The position numbers and the translations under genes were made by a program. From Asterias amurensis (lineage: Eukaryota > Echinodermata > Asteroidea > Forcipulatida > Asteriidae), in the NCBI RefSeq assembly GCF_032118995.1, contig NC_092659.1, positions 9,961,177 to 10,025,176 of the forward strand: 64,000 bases of DNA. Reading direction: 5' to 3'. This document shows, one piece after another, positions 31,201-40,873 of this stretch. Each line of letters starts with the position of its first letter. The first letter of the stretch is position 1. Under the pieces are notes generated by a model that was given only the letters and a program-made list of their open reading frames with translations, searched no databases and had not been told where the DNA came from.

Positions 31201-32345
31201 GAAAAAACTATTTCCATAAAGGTTCAAGAAATAACTTAAAAGAAGCAGATAGAGATTCTGATTCTGATGATGTGATCATGACAGACTTGGATGAAGAGAG
31301 CCAGAAAATAAGTGCCACAGAAAACAACTTAAATATGGAAGAAGTGAATGCGAGAAAAAGGGAAAGTCCCGTTCAGCTTGAAATTCCAGTGCAACGATTG
31401 GAAATGAGTTCCAGGGAGAAACGAAAGAGTTGTAGCCCTCAACTGCAAAGAAAGAAACTAAGACTTGAAGATGATAGTTCGCTTAAGAATCTGAATGAAA
31501 CCAAGGGTGGCAGTGGAGACCCTGAGAATACTTCTGATCCAAAGAAAAGTCCTGGAAAGGTTTATCAGATGAAGATGAACCAGCCGAAGCCAAAACAATC
31601 CACCATTAAGAAGTTATTCAGCAGTAAGGACATGGAACCAGAACAAAATCATTCAGTTTCCCCAAAGAGATGGAAAGTGCCGTCTAGAAGCAGTCAGAGT
31701 CCACCCTTGCCCTCCCTGGTGCCAAGCCCTCATCACAATAAACTCAAAACAAACACGAAGGAAACATCAGTATCCGACGAAAGTCGCTCAGAAAACTGCC
31801 AAGAAAATATCTCCAGGTTCGACAGACACAAAGTTGGTATCCTAACCCCTGACAAAGGCATCTTGATGGACGCTAAACAAGATTCCAATCAGGAGAAGAA
31901 TGGCCACTTGGTGAAATCAGTTGCTCCCATCGATTCCGAAGGAAAAAACACTCATTCCCCAGAAACATTCAAGACAAACTCAAGGTATTCAACCGCAAAA
32001 TCTAAATCCAAACTGAAAGATCCTCCCTCACCTCATGGCAACGAACGGCAGAAAACTTCAAGTCCGAAGGTCCTTCAGAAGACGCCATCCAAGACGCGTC
32101 GGAACACTATCTGGAAGTACATGGAGTTAGTCAGTGAGGAAGAGAGAAGAATACAACAGGAAGAGGAAGATAGAAAGCTTGCGTTGAAACTCCAGGAGGA
32201 ATTTGACAAACAAGAAAGACGACAGATGTCCATGGTGGATAGATCACAGGGTGCAGAATCTGCGTATGAGCTGAGGGACAGACGCAGGGCTTCAGCAAAG
32301 AAAGTAACGGTAGATGTAGATAGTGATGACGATATATTTGATTGA
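25296..32345 (+). CDS. RNF168: RING-type E3 ubiquitin ligase, RNF168 family, complete, 5 exons
   Basis: Exons 25296-25659, 26875-26945, 29079-29261, 29619-29699 and 30108-32345 join in phase to 978 aa, against 571 in human RNF168 and about 708 in RNF169. The C3HC4 RING is C32, C35, C47, H49, C52, C55, C67, C70, with spacing identical to human RNF168, and the basic residue matching human R57 is kept (R73). An acidic run follows, then the LRM1-like exon 2, a UMI-like SEEYIAWLQ (161-169), MIU1 (DEELARKM, 190-197), a second MIU-like helix in exon 4 (DEEYARKL, 220-227) and RIDKFLSP, resembling human DIQKYLTP. The C-terminus has MIU2 (DRKLALKL, 921-928) and an LRM2-like YELRDRR (953-959). In vertebrates RNF168 ubiquitinates H2A K13/K15 at double-strand breaks downstream of RNF8. 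The middle, 240-900, is Ser/Lys-rich and looks disordered. The start has good context (AAAAATGGCG). RNF168 and RNF169 may descend from one such gene, so RNF168/169-like is the safest label. Confidence 0.92.
25987..26549. mobile_element. Foldback element built of tandem units around a telomeric core, 8-bp TSD
   Basis: It is flanked by GCTAGTAG at 25979-25986 and 26550-26557. Each arm is a row of imperfect units like CAAAGTCGCCCCCTAG, inverted in the right arm. The tips share CTGGTCATCTCGCC. The centre is the TTAGGG array. It lies in RNF168 intron 1. Inverted repeats made of tandem units recall Drosophila Foldback/Galileo elements, but no transposase is present. Confidence 0.8.
26201..26313 (+). 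repeat. Interstitial telomeric TTAGGG array
   Basis: Roughly 17 TTAGGG units, interrupted twice by TTTATG-type variants (near 26227 and 26250), read on the plus strand. They occupy the centre of the foldback element. Confidence 0.95.
27409..27650. mobile_element. Foldback family C copy in RNF168 intron 2
   Basis: GGGCCCAATTTCATAGCGCT left, GCTCTATGAAATTGGGCCC right. The inner arms pair through AAAACAGGAATGGCAACCAA and its inverse. Confidence 0.88.
27946..29010 (+). mobile_element. MITE-A copy split by a later insertion
   Basis: The left part 27946-28020 ends ATAAAATAAC. The right part resumes at 28768 with ATAACAAACCTGTGAAAATT and runs to GTGTCCAGTGCCTTTAAA. The sequence between (28021-28767) is foreign to the family. 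Exon 3 of RNF168 starts 69 bp after it. Confidence 0.88.
28021..28767. mobile_element. 747-bp unclassified insertion with ATAAC duplication
   Basis: ATAAC flanks both sides (28016-28020, 28768-28772). The first about 50 bases (TGTAGAGACACGGGAAGGAG) recur at 28188-28237. No open frame is recognisable. A 5-bp duplication would fit an LTR-type or other DDE integration, but the ends do not settle the class. Confidence 0.6.
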
Positions 32346-32430
32346 TGTTGATGATAAGAGTCTCAGGTCTTAATCTTTAGGAGACAAGGAAATCGTTCTC
32401 TTGAAAGTCACACTTACAGGTATCTAAGAT

Positions 32431-32590
32431 TTAAAGGCACTGGACACAATTTACTCAAAATCATTGTTAGCATACAAACCTACTTAGTAATGAGCAATGG
32501 AGAGAAGTTGATAGTATAAAACATTGTGAGAAACGGCTCCCTCTGAAGTAATGTGGTTTTTGAGAAAGAAGTAATTTTATTTCAGTCACA
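32431..32590 (-). mobile_element. MITE-A fragment, reverse
   Basis: TTAAAGGCACTGGACACAAT through GAGAAAGAAGTAATTTTAT; the rest of the element is absent. Confidence 0.85.
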
Positions 32591-33004
32591 TTTCCTCTTG
32601 CTCAAAATGATACTGAATATGTATGAAGTAAACTAAAAAAAAACATAACACGGTTTATTATGGGTGAACAGTCGATATGAGCTTCCATTACCTCGAGGAA
32701 CTAATATCTACTATTCGCCCTCAAACTTATTTGCCCTCAAACCACATTATATTTGTATATGAGTTGGTCCTTGTAAAAAGTATCACCAATAGACCCTATT
32801 CACAATGTGCATTGCACATACCAAACCTCTCCTGACCGCCATTATGTGTGTCAAAATGTGCACAAAATAATGGTACACTTGTTTACGCATCTCCAAACAA
32901 TGCGCCTTTTTTGGGGAGTCCATTCCTTTTGTGCATGTTTTGACCCACAAAAGGGTGGACATGAGATTCGTGTGTATGTGCGCTAAGCGTTATGACTAGG
33001 GTCT

Positions 33005-33290
33005 AATCACCTGGGCCCAATTTCATAGCGCTGCTTAGCGGCTGCTTACTGTGCAATTTCTATTTCATGGCGCTGCTAACCGTAAGCACACGAAAAGGCA
33101 TGCTAACCTTCCGGTGCTTACCACACGAAAATAAATGACGTCACAATGCAAATCTACGGTAAACACGCAATATGGCTGCCCAATTTTTCTGCTAACCTGT
33201 GAAATACGATAAGGCTTAAGCAAATTTTTCTGCTACAGTAAGCACGCAAATTTGCTTACCGTTAAGCAGTGCTATGAAATTGGGCCCTGC
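33005..33290. mobile_element. Foldback family C variant
   Basis: GGGCCCAATTTCATAGCGCT at the left, AGTGCTATGAAATTGGGCCC at the right. The inner arms are TAAGCA-rich (GCTTACCG / CGGTAAGC) and differ from the next copy. Confidence 0.85.
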
Positions 33291-33296
33291 ACCTGG

Positions 33297-33539
33297 GCCC
33301 AATTTCATAGGGCTGCTAAGCACAAAAGTTTGCTTAGCATGGAATTTTCTACCTCGATAAAAACAGGATTACTGACCAAATTTCCACATGATTTTCGGGT
33401 TGAGCAAACAACAGCTGAATACCAGTAACAAGCAATACGCAACAAATGGGAATTTGGTTGGTAATCCTGTTTTTATCAAGGAAGACATTTCATGCTAAGC
33501 AAATTTGTTGTGCTTAGCAGCTCTATGAAATTGGGCCCT
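33297..33539. mobile_element. Foldback family C copy
   Basis: GGGCCCAATTTCATAGGGCT and AGCTCTATGAAATTGGGCCC ends, inner AACAGGATTACTGACCAA and its inverse TTGGTTGGTAATCCTGTT. It lies 6-7 bp from the previous variant. Confidence 0.88.
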
Positions 33540-33653
33540 GTTCATCCACATACTCTTCTTTCAATATGAGTGACAAGTAGGGGATTTTTAACAGTCAGAA
33601 GAGTTAAGAGAAAGATATGGTGGAACTCATTTTGGAAAACTGCTTTATGTACT

Positions 33654-33790
33654 GGGGTCGATTTCACAAAGCGTTAACTTAGGACTAGTCCTAGGAGATA
33701 TACAAATTGTGTGGCTAGTCCTAAGTTAGGACGAGTAACTTGTCCTAACTCGAGATAAGACTAGTCTTAACTCTTTGTGAAATCCACCCC
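33654..33790. mobile_element. Foldback family D copy
   Basis: GGGGTCGATTTCACAAAGCG left and CTTTGTGAAATCCACCCC right. The interior is multiple inverted CCTAAGTTAGGAC/ACTAGTCCTAGG units. Confidence 0.85.
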
Positions 33791-34436
33791 TGGGCAGTTA
33801 TTAAACAACTGTTGGTTCAGAATGCACGAACAAAGAGAGTTTCAAGGAGATGCGTGTCACTAAAATGCCAAGTGAATATTTTTAAGGTATAGTACATACT
33901 AAGTTCTCATTGTTATTTTGTTGTAAATTCTACTTCATGGCTGCATTAACACATGGCAGTCATCGGTTTGTTAACTTTTAAAAAGTATATTTTTAATGTA
34001 CGTATAATTTTAAATGACTGTCAATACATTGTAAATTGTTTTTCATATCAAGCAAAGCTATTTTTGTTTATTATTATTATACACTTTTTTTTTTGGGGGG
34101 GGGTCAGAATTTTGTTTTTTCATTTATAACATTTTCATACAAAGAAGGGTTTTGCAGAATTGATTGTAGATTTTATCAACTGTACATACTGCTAAAGGAT
34201 TTGTTTTAATTCTTATTAAACGAGATAATACAATATAAATGGGCCTGAACTACATAATCAAGGTTAATATATGGAGGGAATCTCTCTGAAATGTTTGTAT
34301 TCATGTGAAACACTCCCATCTTTGTTAAAACTCGAATGTATTTTTTAGTCTAAGATGTTTTTGAATTTTGAATTTGTTTAACAAATCTACAGCACAATTC
34401 AAAAGACAATTCTCTGCAGTGACTTTCAGAATGCCA

Positions 34437-34829
34437 TTTAAAGACACTGGACACTATTGGTAATATTGTCAAAGATCAGTTTCACTTTGTGTGTCTCAAC
34501 ATAGGCCTATGCATAAAATAACAAACCTGTGAAAATTTGAGCTCAATTGGTCGTCGAAGTTGCGAGATAATATTGAACACCCTTGTCACACGAAGTTGTG
34601 TGCTTTCAGATGCTTGATTTTGAGACCTCAAATTCTAAATCTGAGGTCTCGAAATCAAATTAGTGTAAAATTCCTTCTTTCTCAAAAACTACGTTACTTC
34701 AGAGAGAGAGACGTTTCTCACAATGTTTTATGCTATCAAAAGCTCCCCATTACTTGTTACCAAGTAAGGTTTTACTTAAGGTTTTAATTATTTTTAGTGA
34801 TTACCAAGATAGTGTCCACTGCCTTTAAG
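34437..34829 (+). mobile_element. MITE-A copy
   Basis: TTTAAAGACACTGGACACTA and GTGTCCACTGCCTTTAA ends, internal hairpin GAGACCTCAAATTC...CTGAGGTCTC. Confidence 0.9.
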
Positions 34830-35151
34830 ACTTTGATCAATATGTATGCTGACAAATTTTAACATCTAGTTCAAAGTTGTTGATCAGTTGTTGATCACTT
34901 GTGCACAAACACAGCATGCATGGCTTGTATGCCATTTTTATTTATATCTGCAAGAATGAAAAAAGAAAACAAAACATGCACAGTAACTGAACGATGGCTA
35001 CAGTATTCAGTTCAATAATTTTGGTCTGAATCTTGTTAGACACATATTGAAATAGTTACAAGATTGTTAATATAGTTTGACTTAAGGCTTGTTCATATTT
35101 ATATATTTTGTGGAGAATGGAGTTTTACATAACTTCACTATATTAAATAAA

Positions 35152-35936
35152 TATTCTCAGTATTTGAAGGAGTTTGGGCATTGCTGGTATTTCAAGATGC
35201 ACTTTTGATAGACTATGCAACATTTCTTTGTAGAAACTTGTTTAACAAGACTTTTTCGAAAATGACTGGATTTGGCTTTGGATTCGGTTCAGGCCAGCTT
35301 GACCCCATGGTTGTTTTTGAAAATTGCGCGTGCTTTGCGTATACGCGCCCAGGGTTTCAGACGAGAGGACGAAGCCTGAAGCCTCATCCAAAGCTGAAGC
35401 CATGGTTGCGAAAAATGCTATAGAAAGGGCACATAAATGCACGAACAACTGTTACAGGTACCCAGTTCAAACACCACATGATGTTGAGTGCATTGGTTCT
35501 CATAGCAGATCAAATTACTTCAATTATGATTGGTTAGCAGCTGTGTGAAAATACATTGTTTTGTGTTTGATGTTTGCTTTTATTTCAAGTAGTTTGAAAT
35601 TATGTAGAACATATTCCATATAATGATCCACCAAAAGTGCCTTTAAAGTTAACACTTTCTAACAAAGAGTGTAAAGATTACATGTACTTCCATGGTTTAT
35701 TTTGTATAGATTTTTAATGCATGTACTGTGTACATTAACTGATGACATGGCTTTATTAACAGACTTGTGTATTAAGTGTGGAAAAGCAATGTGAGATTTT
35801 AGGATAGATTTGGTCAGTTTGAACAGTAGAGTATTCATAAAATGTCACTTTATAAAGTTGTTAACTAAATGATTATATGGCTTTTACCTTGGCGGTCAAA
35901 AACAAGGAGGTCAAACTCTTTATCACATGAAGGCCT
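35152..35936. other. No recognised feature
   Basis: Intergenic DNA past the likely RNF168 poly(A) signal. Short open frames at 35181-35548 overlap each other on both strands and show no domain or splice structure. Confidence 0.4.
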
Positions 35937-36330
35937 TTGAAGACACTGGACACCTCTGGTAATTGTCAAAAACCAGTCTTCTCACTTGGTGTACATGTAT
36001 CTCAACATATGCATAACATAACAACCCTCTGAAAATTTTAACTCAATTGGTTGTCGAAGTTGCGAGATAATAATGGAAGAAAGAACACCCTTGTCACACA
36101 AAGTTGTGTGCTTTCAGATGCTTGATTTCAGGACCTCAAAATCTAATTCTGATGTCTCGAAATCAAATTCATGGAAAATTTCCTCTTTCTTGAAAACTAC
36201 GTAACTTCAGAGGGAGCCATTTCTCACAATGTTTTAAACTATCAACTGCTCCCTGTTACTTGTTACCAAGTAAGTTGTTATGCTAACAATTATTTTGTTA
36301 GTTATTACCAATGGTGTCAGGTGCCTTTAA
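35937..36330 (+). mobile_element. MITE-A copy
   Basis: AAGACACTGGACACCTCTGG left end and GGTGTCAGGTGCCTTTAA right end. Confidence 0.88.
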
Positions 36331-37889
36331 TGTCATGGATTAGGAAGGAGTAAGTTGTTTCCATTAAAACTCTTAATGTTTTGTACACATTTTTAAGAGA
36401 GTGCTGGTTAATACAGACAAGTAATGGACTGACAATGAAAACAGTTTTAACTGGAAATTAACTGGAAACTGAACGGGCGTGGGGGCATGAAAAAAGAGCT
36501 ACTTGAATTTAATTTTTAATTTTTAATTTACTTCTTTGTAGTATTTTTGTTTGAATCGATTTAAGTTTTCTCCATTTTTGTAAAACTGTAAATACCAATA
36601 TACATTTATCCGATCAATATAATTTAAAAAAGCGTATAAATTTAACAAATTTTTACATTAAGATGGTAGCCCAGAAACGATTCTGTACATAAAACAAATT
36701 GCTCTTAATTAAATACATTTTTGTTTTAAATAGTGGAAATGGAGATATGTATTTTACTATTTGTAATTTCTACTTTAGATAAGAAAATAGTAGGTGTTTA
36801 AAACAAATAATCAACACTATTTTTTCAAGACTAAAGTTTCAACGAAATTAATGATGCTTAAGTTTGAATGTACGTATATGGAAATTTGAAATTTGTGTTC
36901 TGTTTCATACATAATATAAATAATTGTGCTGGTGTTTTGAGTACATGTAGGTACATTTTACATAAACAACTATTAGTTTTGTTATACCTCGATAACAAAT
37001 TGTGAAAATTATTGGACAAGAACAAATCACGTGACGTTCAACAAAAACGCATGTAACACGGCTGCACAGCGCGGTGGGTAACATGAGTGATGTACACCAG
37101 TGTACATCAACTTGATCGTTCCCACCGTTGGTCGATTTCAAGCGCTTAGTCCAAACCATCCGTGCGTTCGAGGGAACAGTGAAGAACTGTTTCTTATTTG
37201 ACCAACTCAACTGTTCGTCTGCTCACTTAACTATGCATACTCCGTTGTTAAAGTTTTTGAAGAGTAATAATCATATTACCAAGGTATAACAAAACAAATG
37301 TTGCACTGTGCGATTTGGGGTCCATAGGTTTTTTGCACCCTCGAGGGGAAAATGGCACCCTCGGCGAACCCCTCGGGTGTACAAAACGCCATGGACCCTG
37401 TCACAGCTTGAAACAATTGTATAATGTATGTACAACGTACAACTGCAAGATAAAGTTGCTTAGCTGAAGCAGGGTCCCAATCAAAAAGTTGTAGCATGGA
37501 CAAGTTTCCAAATCCAGTTACTGGTACAAGTTTGTAAATCAAGCACTAAATACACGCACTAAACTAGAGTCTTCCACATTAACTTTTTGCAATCTTTTCA
37601 AATTAAGGACTAAATACTGCCCTCATAGAACACTTTTTAAAAATAAATAAATGAATCGGACCAAATAAGAATACAAATGTGAATCATACAGGTATTGAAT
37701 TCCTTTTATTCATAACAATAAAAATAATAAATTCCACTTGGTAAAATGTGGATTGTTTCTACTTTACTTGGCTGCTGCACAAAGGAACTTAATAACTTTG
37801 AGATAATATAATTTGCGTTCTTTTGCATACACTAATAGTATATTAGAGGAGAGTATAATTGAGGAGGTTTCGCATTCGAATGGAAACGT
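36331..37889. other. AT-rich intergenic DNA, nothing recognised
   Basis: No gene-like frame, terminal inverted repeat or SINE box was identified. 37307-37395 is GC-richer and has an inverted CACCCTCGAGGGG/CACCCTCGGCG pair without further support. Confidence 0.4.
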
Positions 37890-38246
37890 ATACGTCTTTG
37901 AAAAGCGTTTGAGACCGTTTGTTATCAAATGCATATGATTAGAAAGATATTTTAAAAGTAGAATATAATGATCCACACAATTATCACTCGAAACTGCGTG
38001 GTTTTCCTTTATTTCGCCGACTAGCATGGTTGGCCATTTATGGGAGTCAAATTTTTGACTCCCATAGATGGCCGACCAGGTTAGTTCGCAAAGTACCAGG
38101 AAAACCACGCAATTTCAAGGTAAATTTGTGTAGATCATTGTATTCTACTTTTAAATCACCTTTCTAACCATATGCTTTTTATAACAAACGGTAACAAACA
38201 CTTATAAAGACCAACTTGACCGATCCAAGGCAACGTGTTCCTTTAA
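37890..38246. mobile_element. Palindromic MITE-B copy (left tip missing)
   Basis: The right end is GGCAACGTGTTCCTTTAA. The centre GGGAGTCAAATTTTTGACTC and the flanking arms pair. Confidence 0.87.
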
Positions 38247-38453
38247 AGTGTTGCAAGTTTGGGATACATACCTTGCTTTAAAGTTAAAGTGCCAAATCAT
38301 CCTATGAAACATTACAATCAAAATAAAACTTAATATCTAACTTTTAGTTTTAAAAGGACTATTGTGATCTCCAGAAAAAAACCTTTAGTTATACACGTGT
38401 AGTCCATTACATGGTCAACTATAACCAATGTGATTTACCAAATGTTACCAAAC

Positions 38454-38612
38454 TTAAAAGCACTGGACACTATTGGTAATAACTCAAAATATGTGTTAGC
38501 ATACAAACTTACGTGTTGGAGAGCTGTTGACAGTATACATGAGAAACGGCTCCCTCTGAAGTAACATAGTTTTTGAGAAAGAAGTAATTTCTCACTAAAA
38601 TATTTAAACTGA
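38454..38612 (-). mobile_element. MITE-A fragment, reverse
   Basis: TAAAAGCACTGGACACTATT through AGTAATTTCTCACTAAAATA. Confidence 0.82.
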
Positions 38613-39348
38613 GACGGATTAATACTTGGCAATCAACTAATTTTTCATACCAAGCATGTTGATACTTAGTGGTATTACTAAAGCTTGTGGTTAAACTCAC
38701 TGAGCTATGGTGTGCATGAAGCACTATGATAAGTTTACATTAAAGTCGCATTAAATAATTAACCACTGCTCCAAAGGTTTTTTTTTTTGCTAGCAGTATT
38801 TTTGGTTTACAAAGTGACATTTGCAGACTTGTTCATGGATGCGACAAACATTTTGGCTGGGAAGCATTCTAGAGTATTGTGGTTAACAAAAACAAAAATT
38901 GAATATGGAGAATCTCAACTTATAAAATATATTGTTATAAAAAAACACATGTGAATAACCTTTGTTTTAAACCATTAAGTTGTATTTTTGCATGAGTGAC
39001 AGCAACGTATTTAAGACTAAGTCAACAAGGAAACTGCAAATTGACAACAAATAACCATACGCTACTCCAGAATTTTTTCGCTAAATGTTTTGTGAATTCA
39101 AATATAATTCTGTTTGTTTTCAAATAATAATTGCATTTGTTGTGTCACCTTAATTTGTTTTTGTTTGATTAGCAATTCATTTATTCAAATTGATCATCTA
39201 TGATTGTAATAAATGCAAGACATTGACTGAGAACTTAATACAATCTGTAGTAAGTGTGTATTACTGTGATGAACATGGAATTGGGTATTCTGTGTGTTTG
39301 TTGTATATTGGTACTAAATATCTTATCCTTCACCCTCAGTGTTCAGAG
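38613..39348. other. No recognised feature
   Basis: AT-rich intergenic DNA without a supported gene or repeat. Confidence 0.4.
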
Positions 39349-39600
39349 GGTGTGTTCGATTAGCTTCCCTGTGTCGACCCCGCAGTGCTCAATTGGGTGA
39401 GCCCCTGACAAGAGCCAATTGAACGATTACTCACCCTCTCGTGGTGACGTCATGCACCTCGGGCCAGCCCTAGGTGACCCGTTCCACAAGCTAGGCACTT
39501 GGGGCTGACCCGGGTGAGCCCCTGGAATGCAGTCAAAGCTTTTGGAACGTACCGGGGGCAGATCGGCGTCGACCCAGGGAAGCTAATCTAACACACCCAG
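39349..39600. mobile_element. MITE family E copy
   Basis: GGGTGTGTTCGATTAGCTTC and GAAGCTAATCTAACACACCC ends; colinear with 2586-2836. Confidence 0.87.
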
Positions 39601-39644
39601 AATTAAACATGACAAGCCATGCAAACATGTAAAGCTGTCCAGGG

Positions 39645-39772
39645 GTGGTGGATTTCACAGTCTTAACTTGAGCTAGGATGCGTTACCTTATGTGGGACTA
39701 GCCTTAAGTTTTAAATATCTCCTAGGACTAGTCCTAAATTGGGACTATTTGTAAAATCGATCGCTGGTCCCT
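39645..39772. mobile_element. Foldback family D copy (degraded)
   Basis: GGTGGATTTCACAGTCTTAA left, TTTGTAAAATCGATCGCTGG right, with inverted CCTAGGACTAGTCC inside. Confidence 0.7.
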
Positions 39773-40133
39773 TTCCAAAAAGTAGTTATCTCAAATCAAT
39801 CATACATGAAACAATCCTCGGGGATCACTCAAATGTTCTCTGGATATACACCACAAACCACTAAAATGGACAATTACAATCAATATAATGTACCTGACTT
39901 GATTCCAATGGTAATGCATAATATCTCAATAGAGGTCTGATCTAAATTTTTACAAAATAATTCTTTAAAACTTTGAGTAACAAAAAAAAAAGATGATAAA
40001 GTAAAGCAAGAGCAAAAAAGTGACTGTCAACTTAGTTTTGACATGTACCTCTAGTGTTAGTTTAAAAAGTGGAGTTAAATTTCCTCACAAATGTTTTTAA
40101 TGTAACACTGTCTTAACCTGGTGTTTTGCCTGA

Positions 40134-40310
40134 CTGAAGGCCGAGCCACACTGCAGCAATAATGATCACGAAACAAAGAGAACGCATTCTATTGGTTGAA
40201 TGAGCTTGTGTGAATTCTGCGTGGAGCAATTCAACAAATAGAATGCGATATCTTTGCGTCGTAATCGTTATCGTTTTCGTAATCGCTGTAGTGTGACTTG
40301 GTCTTTACAA
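40134..40310. mobile_element. MITE family L copy
   Basis: AAGGCCGAGCCACACTGCAG left and GTAGTGTGACTTGGTCTT right. The interior shares GAGAACGCATTCTATTGGTT with 21319-21502. Confidence 0.75.
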
Positions 40311-40483
40311 ATCTGAACTTCCAACACGTTATAGAGTTATGACCATTGATCAAGTCAAGCAAGTAAACCCTTTCAGGTCTCCATCCAATACCAGGTAACA
40401 TTTTAGGACAGTCAACAAGGAGCCAAAGGCAGGACACGCCAAAAGCAATTCATGTACCAGAACTGGAACCTAGGTGGTGATCA

Positions 40484-40757
40484 GGGCCCAATTTCATAAA
40501 GCTAGTTACCAGTAAGCAAATTTGTGTGCTTACTATAGCAGAAAAATGTGCAGAAGCATAAAAGTATTTAACCATGGTTAAAATGTTTAGGCGCACAAGC
40601 ACGTTCACCATGGATTTGCATTGTTACTTCCCTCATTGTGTGCTAATCGTGATTTACCCTTGCTTACGGTAAACAGCTTTATGCAATAGAAATTCTGCTA
40701 AGGGACGCCTCGTGAGCACAAAACGGGTGCTTACTTGTTTTATGAAATTGGGCCCTG
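40484..40757. mobile_element. Foldback family C variant
   Basis: AGGGCCCAATTTCATAAAGC and TTTTATGAAATTGGGCCCT ends. The interior is similar to 33005-33290 (GCTTACTATAGCAGAAAAAT). Confidence 0.82.
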
Positions 40758-40873
40758 TCTCTCGACCAACATCACCGGTACAGCTTCGCTAATATAACTC
40801 TCTTGTTGAATTCAATGACAGCTCAGCATGTCTCAATTAGATGATTTTCAAATGAATCACAGCAAAATAATCT

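Larger units (their letters stand above)
32346..35151 (+). other. RNF168: Probable RNF168 3' UTR region
   Basis: After the TGA at 32343-32345 there is no further coding signal. The first clear canonical AATAAA I picked out is at 35146-35151, which would make a UTR of about 2.8 kb. That UTR would contain MITE-A pieces (32431-32590, 34437-34829), two C-type foldbacks and one D foldback. An earlier, non-canonical poly(A) site is equally possible. Confidence 0.3.

Noticed and set aside
30120-32345. A separate 741-aa gene starting with an internal GTG
   Set aside because: An acceptor (TTGGCAG) lies 12 bp upstream and the frame joins exon 4; this is the last exon of RNF168.
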